In this document: positions 1-11,723 of the stretch, one piece after another
Numbering within the stretch: position 1 is the first letter of the stretch
Layout of the letters: every line of letters begins with the position of its first letter
Assembly (NCBI GenBank): GCA_034769895.1
Contig: CM068367.1
Coordinates: forward strand, 111,894,654 to 111,958,653
DNA from: Magicicada septendecula
Taxonomy: Eukaryota > Arthropoda > Insecta > Hemiptera > Cicadidae
Direction of reading: 5' to 3'
Length of the DNA: 64,000 bases
Translations under genes and position numbers: made by a program
The notes under the pieces: generated by a model
The model's input: the letters and a program-made list of their open reading frames with translations, nothing else
Databases searched by the model: none
Told to the model about the DNA's origin: nothing

Positions 1-334
1 GAAAATTGACTTACCTTGTGAAATAGAGATGGATGGTTATTTTGATGATACGGTTGTAAATGATGAAAACTTACCTGATGATGTAATTGATATAGTGGAG
101 GAATATGCTGATAGAATGTACCTTATGTTAAACAAAAATTCTGATGGAGACAGAAGTAAAATTACCAATGTAGACGGGCTTTATGAATTAATGGGAGACA
201 AATATGTAGTTAATTACTGTGTCAATATAATTAACGAAAGTAGTCATTACAATAATAATTATAATGTAATGTGTGTCGATAAAAATGAGTTGTGTTATAA
301 ATACATCAGACTAATATATGATGATGGGGGTTAA
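1..334 (+). CDS. C-terminal part of an unrecognised acidic reading frame, cut by the window edge
   Basis: The frame is open from the left edge of the window to a TAA at 332-334, so about 110 codons are visible and the true start may lie outside. The first in-frame ATG is at 29. The product is rich in D, E, N and Y (for example DDVIDIVEEYADRMY) and has no transmembrane segment or motif I recognise. It lies upstream of the 3' noncoding part of Gypsy-like element A, on the same strand. It could be the end of that element's last coding region or a host exon. It does not resemble the integrase C-terminus of element D, so I assign no function. Confidence 0.3.
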   Translation, partial: KIDLPCEIEMDGYFDDTVVNDENLPDDVIDIVEEYADRMYLMLNKNSDGDRSKITNVDGLYELMGDKYVVNYCVNIINESSHYNNNYNVMCVDKNELCYKYIRLIYDDGG

Positions 335-3300
335 ATAAAAATCAGTGAATGGACATTTTAAATATTTTAGTTTATGGTAATGACCTGGCTAAATTAGGAA
401 ATGAGGTGTGGTAAACAGAAAAATAATGACAAAAAATTGTAAATAAATTTATAGTGAAATTAATTGTGTCTATGTTGTAAAGTGTGCTTTATGTAAACAA
501 TGTGTATGTAGTAGACATTTTTTTAATAATAGTAATAATATTTTGCAGACTAAATAAATAACGAGAATAATTATGAAGGTGATAATAAATGAATTGTAAT
601 TGTTTTGGAGTAAGGTAATTAAAGTAATTTGTGTTTTGGAACAATTTAATGAATTAAAGAATTTGAGATTAATTAATTAATTAATGTATAGATAAATTTT
701 GATAATGAATTTAAATGATTTAAACTTGATAATAAATAGTGAATGAATAAATGTAAAATGTGTTTAGTTATGGAATCATATGATTGTTATAATGTTTCAG
801 AAGATACATGGAGTTGTGTACATGATTTGGTGGTGATGAATTGTTTATAATTTTGTGTCAATAACAGGAATCATGTGTTTTGAGTGATGTAGTGTAAGTA
901 TGAATTTTATAATGCAATTTAAATAAAGTAAAATGATTAATGTGCGACCAATAAATTTAAATGAGTTCTAAGGGTTTGAATTAAACGATGAAGTTAATTT
1001 GAAGTAGTAATTAATGTAAAATGTTGTAAAAGTTAGAGTTTGGGTGACAATAATTATTTCAATAGGATATTTGAATCAATCAAAGGTAATTTTAAATGGG
1101 TGTTAGAGAAAATAAGACTTTTGGAATATATGTAACATAGAAACAGGGTAATAGTAGGGACACAGTGGAGATAGTGATTATATGTAGAGTAATGGGAGTA
1201 ATGTAATTGGGGAGTAAATAGATGGTGGTGAAATTTTGTAGTGAGGGTGGTGTGGTAAGGAGTCCTTAACGACAGGCGTTATGTTGGAAGGGAATAGTTT
1301 TAAATGGGGTTTGGCGGAGTTACCTGGGAAGGAACCAGGAACTAATAAGGGAATGAGTATAAGGGAGGGAACACACATCCTAGGTACAAAGAGGGTAACA
1401 GGTATTTTGTTATAAGAGCAGAATGAGTCATGGTGAGTTAGAGTTAGAGAAGTTAATGGAAGTAAATATTTTTGAGAGATTGGTGTCATACTATACAAAT
1501 CTGTTAATGGTGGGTAGAGGTAAGAAGGGGAGTAAGGTTATCTTTAAATGCCAATTTAATAAATCAAATCATTGTGAATAACGGAGAGTCACCCAAACCC
1601 ATTAATGATGAAAATGTTAAATAATAGAAAATTCATAGTTAAAAAGTAATAATAAATGAAACAAGTGAAAGATTTAATAGAATTTGAAAATAAAATAAAG
1701 CTGTAAGGTGTGTAATTTGGGTCAAACTTAAATGTGAATTGTTTATTTTAAGGTAATAACAACAATGTTCATTATGAGTGTACTATGTATTAAGTTGGTG
1801 TGTTGGAAAATTAAATAATAAAATAACCAAGCATATAAGAATTTACCCTCTGTGAACTGCAGTAGCAGTGTAAGCGTAAACCTTATATGTCTTTTAGTAG
1901 TTTTCCCTACATTTTGGGCGGTCACGGCTTCACCGAACCCTGACCGTGGATTTATAATGTAAATATATTCTAAATTGGTGAACTTAGAAATTAACTGGGG
2001 GGTAATTCAGGGGAACCTACATAACTATGGAACAGCGGCTATCATCGAAGGTGGTGGTAGTGCCGTATTAAGGGTGTGTGAATCATTATAGTAGGATTAC
2101 TGGTGTCCTCGGACATTAGTAATACCGAATTTTTATATAACGCTGAAGCAAGAACGGGGTAGGCAGCATCTACCCCTAACAACCTTCCGTTCTTGTGGAA
2201 GCAGCTGGACGCCACAGTTCAGTGGGGGGTCATAGTGTGTGTGGCAAGGAGGTTACTCAGGGGAGTAATGAACTAAAATTTGAAACTTAATGATGCTGAC
2301 TAGCTGATAAGCTAAACAAATGATTTTATTTTTGATCCAAGAAATGATTACAGTAGATAAGTTGTTCAGAAGGAATTGATTCAAGTATGTTTTGGTCCAT
2401 ATGATAATTTTGTAGACGAGCTTACTGATTTTGAAAAGATTGATGCTAATGAATTTATTATGTTTTATTATGTTACTATTTTTACTATGCTAGAGTGTAA
2501 GAATTATAAACCTATGTTGTGTATTTTTCATGGTATAGATTTGTGTAGTGTATCTAGAGACATCAGCTGACCCAGAGAGATCAGCTGATGACTGATGTCA
2601 GAGACATGATATGTTTCTAGTAATTGACTCATGGATTCTTTTGTCAGTTAATGTAATTAAATAATTTTGTCTTTTCTTGGAAATCGTTAAAAGAAATATT
2701 TTTTGGGAAAAAAATGTCTATTCTTGGCAGTAAAGAATTTTATGTAAAAATTTTACGTTTCAATATAAGTAGAGAAGAGGTTAGCTGATTCATGATGTGT
2801 ATTTTAGGTTATCTTTGTAATCAAGTAGCTATTTTTGAATTTATGGTAGAAATAAGTTGTGTATTTTATTTGGTTATTATGATTGTGAGCATCTAGTTAG
2901 TAAGAATAGCCATAAAATAAATGCAGTTGAAGAATTTTGGAATGTTAAAGAAAATTATAATTAAAGTCATTAATTAAAGTAAATAAAATGAATCATCTTA
3001 AAGGGGAATCTTTGATAAGGGATTTGGGTTTATTGCTTTATCGAACAAAATTTACATAATTGAGTGATTTGAGACCGTTACGTCAAACCAATTAAATTGA
3101 GAAATGAAGTTGAAAATAAAATAGAAATTATTTTTGGAATTTGATATCAAGAAGCAGAATTTAAATGTGTGTTTAATGTAATAATGAGTATGTGTACGCA
3201 CCCAGTACTTGCTAAAGGCAACCCAGTATGTATGTAATGTATGTAAGGGGGAACATATCGGTTGAGGATCTGGTATGGTATAAGGCCAGTCTTCTGATTT

Positions 3301-3557
3301 TTTGATGGAATGATTTGAGGTTAGGTGTTACTATGGTGTGTATCTGTCCGATTTTATGGTGTTGGGATCTCGAACAGAGAAGTCCAGTAATGTCGTTCAG
3401 GTGCAGCCATGGTCGCCAAGCTGGGGGGGGGGTAGTTTACCCATGATGTGTTAAGAATTAAAGGGGGGTTGTTGTCGCCATATCCTCACCGATCCTCTTA
3501 GGGTTAGCAATGAGAGTTTTTCTGTTTCTGCAGAAAACCTCTCATTGGGGGGGGTAT
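335..3557 (+). mobile_element. 3'-terminal noncoding part of a Ty3/Gypsy-like LTR retrotransposon (element A)
   Basis: Blocks here are collinear, in the opposite orientation, with the region between integrase and 3' LTR of element D. About 1915-1955 matches 31260-31310, 1985-2045 matches 31140-31180, 2140-2270 matches 30880-31060, and 3245-3557 matches 30113-30480. The last block also matches 10891-11238 of element B, including the shared words GTTGGGATCTCGAACAGAG and CATATCCTCAC. The block ends in a G-run (PPT). No long reading frame is present. A 64-codon frame at 2376-2570 has no recognisable product. The sequence is very AT-rich between the conserved blocks. I infer a degraded + strand element whose 5' part lies outside the window. 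Confidence 0.6.
3541..3557 (+). other. Polypurine tract of element A
   Basis: The sequence CTCATT followed by eight G precedes TATAACGG. The same arrangement, a (C)TCATTG/TTATTG word plus a G-run, directly precedes the LTR in element D (minus strand, 30113-30122) and in element B (minus strand, about 10891-10910). A G-rich tract just before an LTR is the usual plus-strand priming site of LTR retrotransposons. Confidence 0.5.
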
Positions 3558-4240
3558 TATAACGGGGCATTTGAAGGGGAATATCTATTTTTCAATTTAA
3601 TAATAATTTTAGGGGCCAATCTGTTTGGGCACCATGTATTGCCACGAAACTTGATTCATGTAACACCCTATGTGCAACTCGGTAACAAGCAGAGGCAGGT
3701 ACGCGATGAAGATAAAGCGCTGGAATGCGAACCTGTGCGCGCATGCTTGCATTTTCCGTTGGGGAAAAGCAAAAACTTTGTAGCGAGCCACAAGTGATAA
3801 AGGAATATATATGGACTCGTTTCACTAGTAATAACACGTGACCACCCATTAACATATCATGTGATGCGGGTTAACGAATCGCGTACCAAGTTGCCATGTA
3901 TCAAGAAGGCGGGGCTTCCTATAGACGCCAAGAGAAATGCGTTGTGTTTTTACCATCCCTGAAGCCGGCCGGCTGACAATGGGTTCACGCTCCGACAGAA
4001 ATTTTTGTTAAGTGAAAAAAATGTAAATCTAACAAAGTATAACAGTGCAGAAAAAACAAGTGAACATAGACAATCAAGACAGACGTTTAAAAAATTCAAC
4101 AGTGACAATTATTCGGATAACAAGTGCATAAAATGGACTGATTGCAACACGTGCTCTGCTATAATAACAGGAAAGTAAAACTACCATTTCTAATAATAAA
4201 AAAAAAAAATAAATTATAAAGAGATCTCTTAATTAAATCA
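3558..4240 (+). mobile_element. Start of the presumed 3' LTR of element A; distal end not located
   Basis: The first bases TATAACGG align with TGTAACGG, the start of the element B LTR (minus strand, 10890), allowing one G-to-A change. I could not find the matching CGTTACA end downstream, so the right limit is arbitrary. Open frames in 3510-3855 on both strands have no recognisable product and probably reflect local GC content. An A-rich tract at 4198-4213 could be a poly(A) remnant. Confidence 0.3.
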
Positions 4241-6299
4241 TGGGGTGGTAAAATGTGTGAATGGGAGAGTGTTCATATACTGGGCTGCTTTTATAGATAT
4301 ATAATATACATAAATGTTAAGTTAAGTTAGAATATCTATCATGTTAAACAACCCAAATGATTGTTTGTATATTTTGTTTCAAAGAAGAAAATGAATATTA
4401 ATGAGGTATAAAAGAGAACAAAAAGTGGCGTAAAGGTTTATTTTGTAAAATTTTCTAATAAAAGATGATTCACATGGACAGTAATAACTTTGAGATATAA
4501 AAGGAACAAAAAGTAAATTTAACCACATATTGCAGTTGATTAATAAACAGCTAATTAATATGGTCAATGAGTGTAATTATTGATATACACAACCTTGAAT
4601 CACGCTTGTACTTCACAGTTCATGTGCCGTAACCCTGGACTACATTAAGGTAAATTGGAGATATATATATATATATATATATTAATTTATAAAGATGTTA
4701 AAGTATAACATCACAAACCCAATAGATATGGTAAGTGAGAGGACAAACAAACCAACAGTAAAACTCGATAGAGTAAAATGAAGATATAATGAATAAGCAA
4801 CAAGACTATGAAATAAACTAGCAACTATACAAGAGTGAGTTGAAGACCACAGTAACTACAGAATAACATAAATGTGTAGTGAAACTAAAATAAACCCAAC
4901 GAAAGAGACTGAACTAAAAACCTGATAACCACCAGGGACAATATAAACAAATAAAATAAATATAAAAAAAACCAATAATAATAAAAGAGCTAGGATCAGA
5001 CAGTAATTGAGCTGATAGAAAATACAGTACAGTAGAATAAATAAGATTAGAAAAATGTGTATTAGTTTAAGGAAAAAAGTGTAAAAACCTATATTAAGGG
5101 GGAGTGAAATGATTAGTGTTAAAAAAGGAAAATAGTGATGATCAAAGATCATGTAATAAACCAGTGGGGAGTGAGAAAGTGAATTAGTGGTCTTGCATAT
5201 AAACTAATTCATATGAAGAACCAGCAGATGGAATATTGTTAAAAAGTTGTATATACATGGTGAAGCCATAATTTTGTTTTGCTATAATTATTTGTTCAAA
5301 TGTTAATTAATTGTTCAAAAACAGTAGTTGAAAACTGTTAAAAAGTGTTAATATCATGTACAGGGTAAAATAGTATATTATGTAAAAATTATTGTGAAGA
5401 ATGGCAAAATACTAAGCCTATAGGCCAAAAGAAATGAGCTAACTTTAAAACAGAAATAAAATATCTGATATAGTCCTAACCAGATCAAATACTACTAAGT
5501 AGAAGCCTGACCTTAAAGAAACAGGGAAGGTACTGATAAAATTATATGTAAAAAAACCCATAATTGTAATAACCAGATGGATAGGGAAAGTAATAATAGC
5601 ACATAAGACAAGCCATTGAACTGACATGTTGTCAATATCATAGTTATTATAAAGATATCATTAATAGGTATTTAAAACTGTAATGTTATATGTAATGAAG
5701 AGGTATCAACAATTATTGTTAGTAGTAAGGACAACCCTATTAGAACATATTAAAATAGTTAAGAAGACAATAAGAAATGTTAAGAAAAAATATGTAAAAG
5801 CCTAAAAAACTTAAATTTATAAAGGTGCTAAAATAAGTGATACTGGGCCGAAATGGGCCACATCAGGTATCAAAATACTTCAATTTTACTAAACAATAAC
5901 ACCATATAAATCAAATTTAACTTAATCTAAAAATAAACAGGGAGTAATTTGAGGTGACAGATATAAATTTCAAACATTTCGAATAATTAACGTCACGTGA
6001 CCAGGGGTCGGGAAATAAGGACCAATCAGAGCTCACAAAAGCTTGGTCATAGCCGTTAACTAAACAGAAAAATTCGTTTACTCTATTGTTAAGTTTCAAA
6101 CCGAACAGATCAACTTCATGTAGCAGAGAGTCACATTTTTTTATGAATAACCAAAAGTAAATGTAAAGAGATGCAAAGAATGAAACAAGAAAGTAAGGCA
6201 ATCCATTAAAAAATTACACGAGAAAACAATAATAATAGAATCGTTAAATTTTTACTGACCGTCAATCAGTGAATGTTTTAGTGGATGGTTAGTGAGGAT
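4241..6299. other. AT-rich stretch without recognisable genes
   Basis: Only scattered short frames are present, and none gives a known domain. An (AT)n microsatellite lies at 4661-4682. A slightly more GC-rich patch at 5985-6060 (GTCACGTGACC, then GACCAATCAGAGC) looks like promoter or LTR sequence but could not be assigned. Confidence 0.5.
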
Positions 6300-6400
6300 C
6301 GGTCAATAATACAACTTTTAGTTTTTTGCGTCGACGTTTCGATAATATTTATTGTCATCTTCAGGACCTGCGTATGAAATACAATAGAAATATCAAACAT
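6300..6400. mobile_element. Possible Penelope-like element terminal fragment
   Basis: The words GTCGACGTTTCGATAAT and TTATTGTCATCTTCAGGA resemble the terminal sequence commonly seen beside Penelope-like elements, where a GAAACGTCGA word precedes a short stem. No coding sequence accompanies it. The comparison is from memory, so it is tentative. Confidence 0.25.
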
Positions 6401-7087
6401 AACGAAACAATTAAATATTTGGGTGAACGTGTTGGTGATGTGAGTGTGTGTGTGCATATGTATGTATCATTTTTTATGTGAAGACTTATGATAGTTTGTT
6501 TACATCTTCAAATTATCTTTAAGAAAGCGAGCAAATTATAGTATGAGGGAACTTAATTTATACAGTGTTACAATTTAAATTACTAAATGTAATGTTATTT
6601 TAATTAATTAAACAAACAGTAATCAACAATTGGATATTAGATTGGTACATAAATTGTTTATACCTACAACAGTCAACATATAGCAAAGTAATATATTACC
6701 TATAACTAAAACAGATTAGGGGATGTTCACTACGTAATTATTAAAAGTTATTTTTACCATGTTTCGCTCCCTACTGGTGTTAACAAACAATCATAATCTA
6801 GAAACATACAATTTACACAATATTGTAAAACATTACGACTTAAATCAGCTAGTTGACAAAGGTTACAAACAAAAGTTTCTGGTAAATTTTACTAACAGGT
6901 AAACTTGGATAATACGGTAATTGTAATCATATTGTAAAATATAGTCAAGAGTACTATAGAATAATGTAATTTATGTATGTGTCCACAATCACCCTTCTCT
7001 TTCACCCATGCTCCCCCCGCCAGTCCTTCTCACAGCCTCTCCCTCTAACCTGAAATCGATCTGTCACTCACTATCACCCCACTCACT

Positions 7088-7088
<1 letters not shown>
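6401..7088. other. AT-rich stretch, no gene seen
   Basis: The sequence contains a short GT-rich patch (6437-6455) and AT-rich unique sequence. I see no coding potential, TIR or LTR signature. Confidence 0.5.
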
Positions 7089-7172
<84 letters not shown>

Positions 7173-7229
7173 ACATCTCACTCAATGTCTCCCTCCTTCC
7201 CTCTCTCACTCTTCCACCCTTCGCTCTCA

Positions 7230-7296
<67 letters not shown>

Positions 7297-7389
7297 GCTC
7301 TCTCCCTCTCCCTCTCATTATCTCTCTTCATTCACTCTCTCTCTCTCTCCCTCTCCCTCTCATTATCTCTCTTCATTGACTCTCCCTCC

Positions 7390-7452
<63 letters not shown>
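7089..7452. repeat. Long interrupted (TC)n polypyrimidine microsatellite
   Basis: Three nearly pure TC blocks (about 7089-7169, 7230-7291 and 7396-7452) are separated by diverged TC-rich sequence, including a duplicated segment with CTCATTATCTCTCTTCATT at about 7314 and 7358. The 123-codon serine/leucine frame across it is a translation artefact of the repeat. Confidence 0.95.
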
Positions 7453-7457
<5 letters not shown>

Positions 7458-8763
7458 TGTCATTGTCCACGATTGGCACTCTTAAAACACTCACCATTTT
7501 TATTACACTATCATCCTCATATAAATAGAGAATTATGCACACGATAACAGGAATGATTTACCAACTTGTATTAAAGGGTTATAGACTTTATAACACAACA
7601 TTATAGATAACAGATCTATTATATGAAAATGGTTATTACTTAATATTTACATTTTGGTCAATGTTATTTACCTGGAACTTGGTCTATACAGAGTACCATA
7701 GTCATTGTAGTTCAAATATATGTCGATCATAATAATAGAAGAAGAAACCGAAAAATCGACTGAAAAAATGATCTATTCAAATGAACACATCCCGAGTATA
7801 AAAGTCTAATGTCGAGGTGGTGAGATTTTTGTAACCTCATAATGAAATAACCATACCATACACAACACGAGATTCACCAAAAACACTGTGAAACCAGACA
7901 CTTGTGAACTTTAACAAAACTTTATTCAACAACATTGTGGACATAAAATTATTAAAACACTATTTAATTAAAAGAAATTAGTCGAAGCAGATTTTTGGGC
8001 CATTTAGATACAGGCCATTTTGAATGACAAACTCTGCCATTTCGATTGACATTTGGAACAGAACAGACAATTGTAATACCTTTTAACTTAAACATTATTT
8101 TAATTTTATTAGTTAATAAGAATGTTGATTAACCAATTGTAATGTACTGTATTTTATCATGAAGCATTTTCCGATCTTTCCTAACAGCTCAAAGAATCCA
8201 CTACCTGATAAAGAAATAATATTATAACTTATTTTAAGCATTTTTTTGTTCGAGTCGAGTTTGGTGACCGAGTCGATACGGCCAATATCCCTTTCAACTC
8301 ACAAGCCGATAAACTGACCCAGGTTTTAACATTGTCAAATAAACTAATTTGTTAACCGAAAAAGCATTTTAATTTTTGAGAGTGAATTAAGATAAAGGAT
8401 TTTCAGGTGACAAGGAAGAAAAGAAATACGACGAGAGTGAGGAACATTGAGAAATTAGTAGACAAAACCAGATAACCTACAAGACTGAGTCGAATCAGTA
8501 ATCGATTGTGGAAAAACAACACAATCTATTCTACTTTAAAGATCAATTATTTTGGCAACATTTTCAAAACAGTACAGGCGCGAACACCACTCTAATAACC
8601 GTAACTCGATGACGACCGTCATTGCGTGATCATTCTTTTTAATTAAAATAACTAAATAAAAAAATAAAAAATAATAAAAATAATTCAATAAATAATAAAT
8701 TCATTTCAAATCAATAGAGTATCAAAGAAGACAAGAACTTGATCACAGAAACAATTATCCTAC
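7453..8763. other. AT-rich stretch, no gene seen
   Basis: No frame with a recognisable product was found on either strand. An A/T homopolymer-rich patch lies at 8640-8700. I could not tie it to any element in the window. Confidence 0.5.
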
Positions 8764-8858
8764 ATAATTGGCACCTCAACTTGGGGCTTTCACGGGAGAC
8801 ATCAAAGGTAATTTTACAGATTGGCGCACCAACTGGTGGGGCTTTCACTGGAGATAAC
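8764..8858 (+). repeat. Two-copy direct repeat resembling a retroelement primer-binding region
   Basis: Two copies are present about 55 bp apart: TTGGCACCTCAACTTGGGGC then TTTCACGGGAGA, and TTGGCGCACCAACTGGTGGG then GCTTTCACTGGAGA. The TTGGCGC-CAAC-GGGGC pattern resembles the sequence that follows a 5' LTR (tRNA primer complement). No LTR end could be defined before it, so this may be an orphan fragment of another + strand element. Confidence 0.35.
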
Positions 8859-8868
8859 GACATTATTT

Positions 8869-8947
8869 AACAATATATATATATATATATCGTTTTATAA
8901 TATATATAAAACGATATAATATAATAATATTATATATATATATATAT
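8869..8947. repeat. AT-rich palindrome next to the element B LTR
   Basis: Two (AT)n runs flank an inverted repeat in which ATATCGTTTTATA is followed, after a few bases, by TATAAAACGATAT. It ends where TGTAACG, the presumed LTR terminus, begins at 8948. Such sequence can extrude a hairpin, and TA-rich palindromes are common transposon insertion sites. Confidence 0.8.
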
Positions 8948-10890
8948 TGTAACGAAGAGATCTGTACGTGTTCTTTAAAATGTCTATATGTTGTGTGTTC
9001 GCCTCACACTGGTGTCGTTACTTCTATGTTTTGCGCTAACGATTTCCGTAGCGATCCTTCAATTACCAGTACAACACGAGTGGAAACCTTACCTGTTGTT
9101 CAATAGGGGTTTATAAATCCCGGGTGGCGCCAAATTGTTTATTTAAAACAATTAAATTAATATATAGTGTGGTAAAAGGTGTTCTTAGCTATGACGGCCT
9201 GGAGCATTCAGATTTTACTCCCGCCTTCGTTCAACCTCCTTAATCGAGCAGTTAGTTCACCGGATTTGCGACGTGAGCGCTTGCCGTCATTCTCGCTGTC
9301 TCTGCTATACAATACGCTTCCCTATGAAATAAAAACAATGGTCACATTCTGTACTAGTTTCTTTAATTTGTGATTGGTAATTATTCAGTTTGACATTAAA
9401 ATTATATTTGGTTATTCAACAAATTTGCACCGACAATTAATATGAGTCTAATATCTCTAGGGTTTGGCGAAGATCGATTTTGAATGAATTATCCAGTCAA
9501 ATATGGCGACTGTGTTGTTTGTTTACAGTTATTTTCGTTCAAAGTCTGGGGTTCTTGTGATTACAAGAAAAATATTAATAATGATTACAATAAAAACTAC
9601 ACTACCTTACATTATTTGTACTTAAATAATATAATGTGTAGCTATAATTTGTCCTGCAGTGTAGTAAAGTTTGTTTCAAAAGTTCGCAATTTAACAACAG
9701 GTTATTTGCTTAGTTAACAAATTTTCAGTGTTTTATGGTTTTACTTAATCTTTGAAAGAAATTATATTCAGTTTATAGTTGAAATTCTATGAATTAAATT
9801 AAATACTATAATCTTACTCTTACCTTCGGGTTCGGGTCCAGAGTCGTACAGACGAAAACAGCTGCAGAAAGGTTTATTTGAATTTCAGTGCGAAATAATT
9901 ACTCTAACACAGTTTTTTAGTTCTAACAAATTATCTCTCTTTTATTAAACAAGACATATTTTACTTTACTTTGTTATTTACTGTTATTCAATATTATTTA
10001 TATAACAACCAAAATATAAAATAAAATTTTCATAAATGACTTTGGGTTATTGAACCGGAAGTCCTATGGTTTGGTTATGCCACCTTACATTTTAGTTTAC
10101 TACTTTTAAAAGAACAAACCATATTCAGTTAAGACTACTTTCCTTAACTAATTTGTTTCTTAAACTTCTATTATACGAACCAGTATGTAATTTGTTGCCA
10201 CACCCACCCACATTCTTTCTTTTACATTGACATTATTTTTAAGCCCCTCTTTGAGATCTCATGATTTAGGAAAAATGTTTGTAAATATCAAGGTTAATGT
10301 GATTAAAAATTCTGAATTGAAAATATAGTACTCATCCTGGCTGTTCCTCTACTCCAACTGATGATGCACGTTTTTTATCCCGCACTTTAAAAGTTAATTA
10401 AAGTTCGTTAAAGTGATTTTGTCTGTTGACTGGCGTTAAGTTATTGCTGATTACGAAAACCACGTTTTTTCACATTTCACTTTGTATAATAATTGTGTCG
10501 GCCGACGTAACTTTTCGAACCCTTGATCTTGTAGGTTGGCCGCGCGTTATTGTTTATACACTTTTTATACTGTTATACTTTAAAAGATAGGCCGACTCTT
10601 TATTACGGCCTATCTTGCACCCGAGGCCACCGTTTAACTCTTTTAATAAACTGCTGCTGCTGGCTGTCTACTGTTCACTCTCTGATGACAAACTGCAGAC
10701 TGTTATTCCCAAAGCGTGCTGCTTACTGGGGCAGTTACGCAATGTGTCTAGACAATTGTTTAGACTAACAGTGTTGTACTGCTGGTTACTGGGGCACCTC
10801 ACAGGTGAAGTCTGGCAATTGAAAGATTAAAGCTAAATTGATACAAAATAAAATTAAAACTATGGGATCACACACTTCTGTACCGTTACA
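8948..10890 (-). mobile_element. LTR of a second Ty3/Gypsy-like element (element B)
   Basis: The segment is bounded by TGTAACG at 8948 and CGTTACA at 10884-10890, a perfect 7 bp terminal inverted repeat of the TG...CA type. The right end directly adjoins a C-run, which is a polypurine tract on the - strand, and 3' internal sequence related to elements A and D, so this is the 3' LTR of a - strand element. An AATAAA on the - strand lies at about 10598-10603, with GC-richer sequence around 10500-10830, as expected for U3/R. At 1943 bp it is long for an LTR. A TTTGGCGCCACCCGGG word on the - strand near 9121-9136 resembles a primer-binding site and leaves some doubt about the left boundary. Confidence 0.4.
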
Positions 10891-11240
10891 ATACACCCCC
10901 CCCCCAATAAGAGGTTGAAGGCCGAAGCATTCAAACTCTTATTGCCTAAACCCTAAGAAGATCAGTGAGGATATGGCGCCGCAACCCCCCTGAACACTCT
11001 ACTAAAATAATGGGTACTTACCCCCCTAGTCCGGTGACTGCGGCAGCACCCATCCGATCTTACTGAACTTCTCTGTTCGAGATCCCAACACCATAAGCTC
11101 GGACAGATACCCGCCACAGTATCGCCTGACTCTAGGACATTCAATTAGAATCAACAAACGGCCTTCCATCACTCCATATCCCACGACTGACTTGTTTCCT
11201 CTTAGCCGTACTGGTTCATTGACAACGTACTGGCTCATTT
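10891..11240 (-). mobile_element. 3' internal remnant of element B with polypurine tract
   Basis: Read on the - strand, this segment aligns with 3245-3557 of element A and with 30113-30480 of element D. It shares GTTGGGATCTCGAACAGAG, CATATCCTCACTGAT, and a closing CTCTTATTG plus G-run just before the LTR. A 70-codon - strand frame (11026-11238, starting MSQYVVNE) spans the conserved block. Element A shows amino-acid-level similarity in the same phase (YLSDFMVLGSRTEK against YLSELMVLGSRTEK), but this could also reflect nucleotide conservation. Sequence above 11240 is unrelated AT-rich DNA, so the element is truncated here. Confidence 0.55.
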
Positions 11241-11572
11241 TATATTATAAAATATATCTTAACCCTATAAAATAATGTTAACAAAACAATATAGGTTATA
11301 TACAATACAGTAGTACATGTAAGTTCCAGTCAAATTAAATAGCGTTCCCCATACAATATTACCCAGCCAAAATGACACATTAATTATACAGAATTGCATT
11401 AACTCACAATAATTATAACTAAAATACAAGTTATGTATCATAAATAAAGTTTTCAATTTTAAATAAAGTACATATTTTAATTATTATTTATCAAATCAAA
11501 ATAGATTTAAACTCATTATTAGAATTCATTTTTTTTTCAATTACTTTAATTACCAATTTCGTTTAATTTAAT
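11241..11572. other. AT-rich spacer without gene
   Basis: This is AT-rich sequence between the truncated element B and the 3' end of the Penelope-like element. Nothing recognisable was seen. Confidence 0.5.
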
Positions 11573-11723
11573 TTAATTCTTGGATTTCGTTGTCCATGAC
11601 GTGTCCGTTACTTAACTAAATATCACTATAATATTGACGACTCGGAACACAAAGTTTTTTATAAGTAAAAACGTAAAGTTTTACCTTACAGCCTAAACCG
11701 GCTTTCACCTATAGAAGGCTTCA

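Noticed and set aside
3510-3855. Overlapping frames on both strands
   Set aside because: They span the PPT/LTR junction of element A, have no recognisable domain, and reflect locally higher GC.
7008-7379. A 123-codon + frame of Ser/Leu repeats
   Set aside because: It is only the translation of a (TC)n microsatellite.
9121-9136. A primer-binding site marking the 5' end of another element
   Set aside because: The TTTGGCGCC word is suggestive, but the 7 bp inverted termini TGTAACG/CGTTACA place it inside an LTR. Kept only as a doubt about the boundary.
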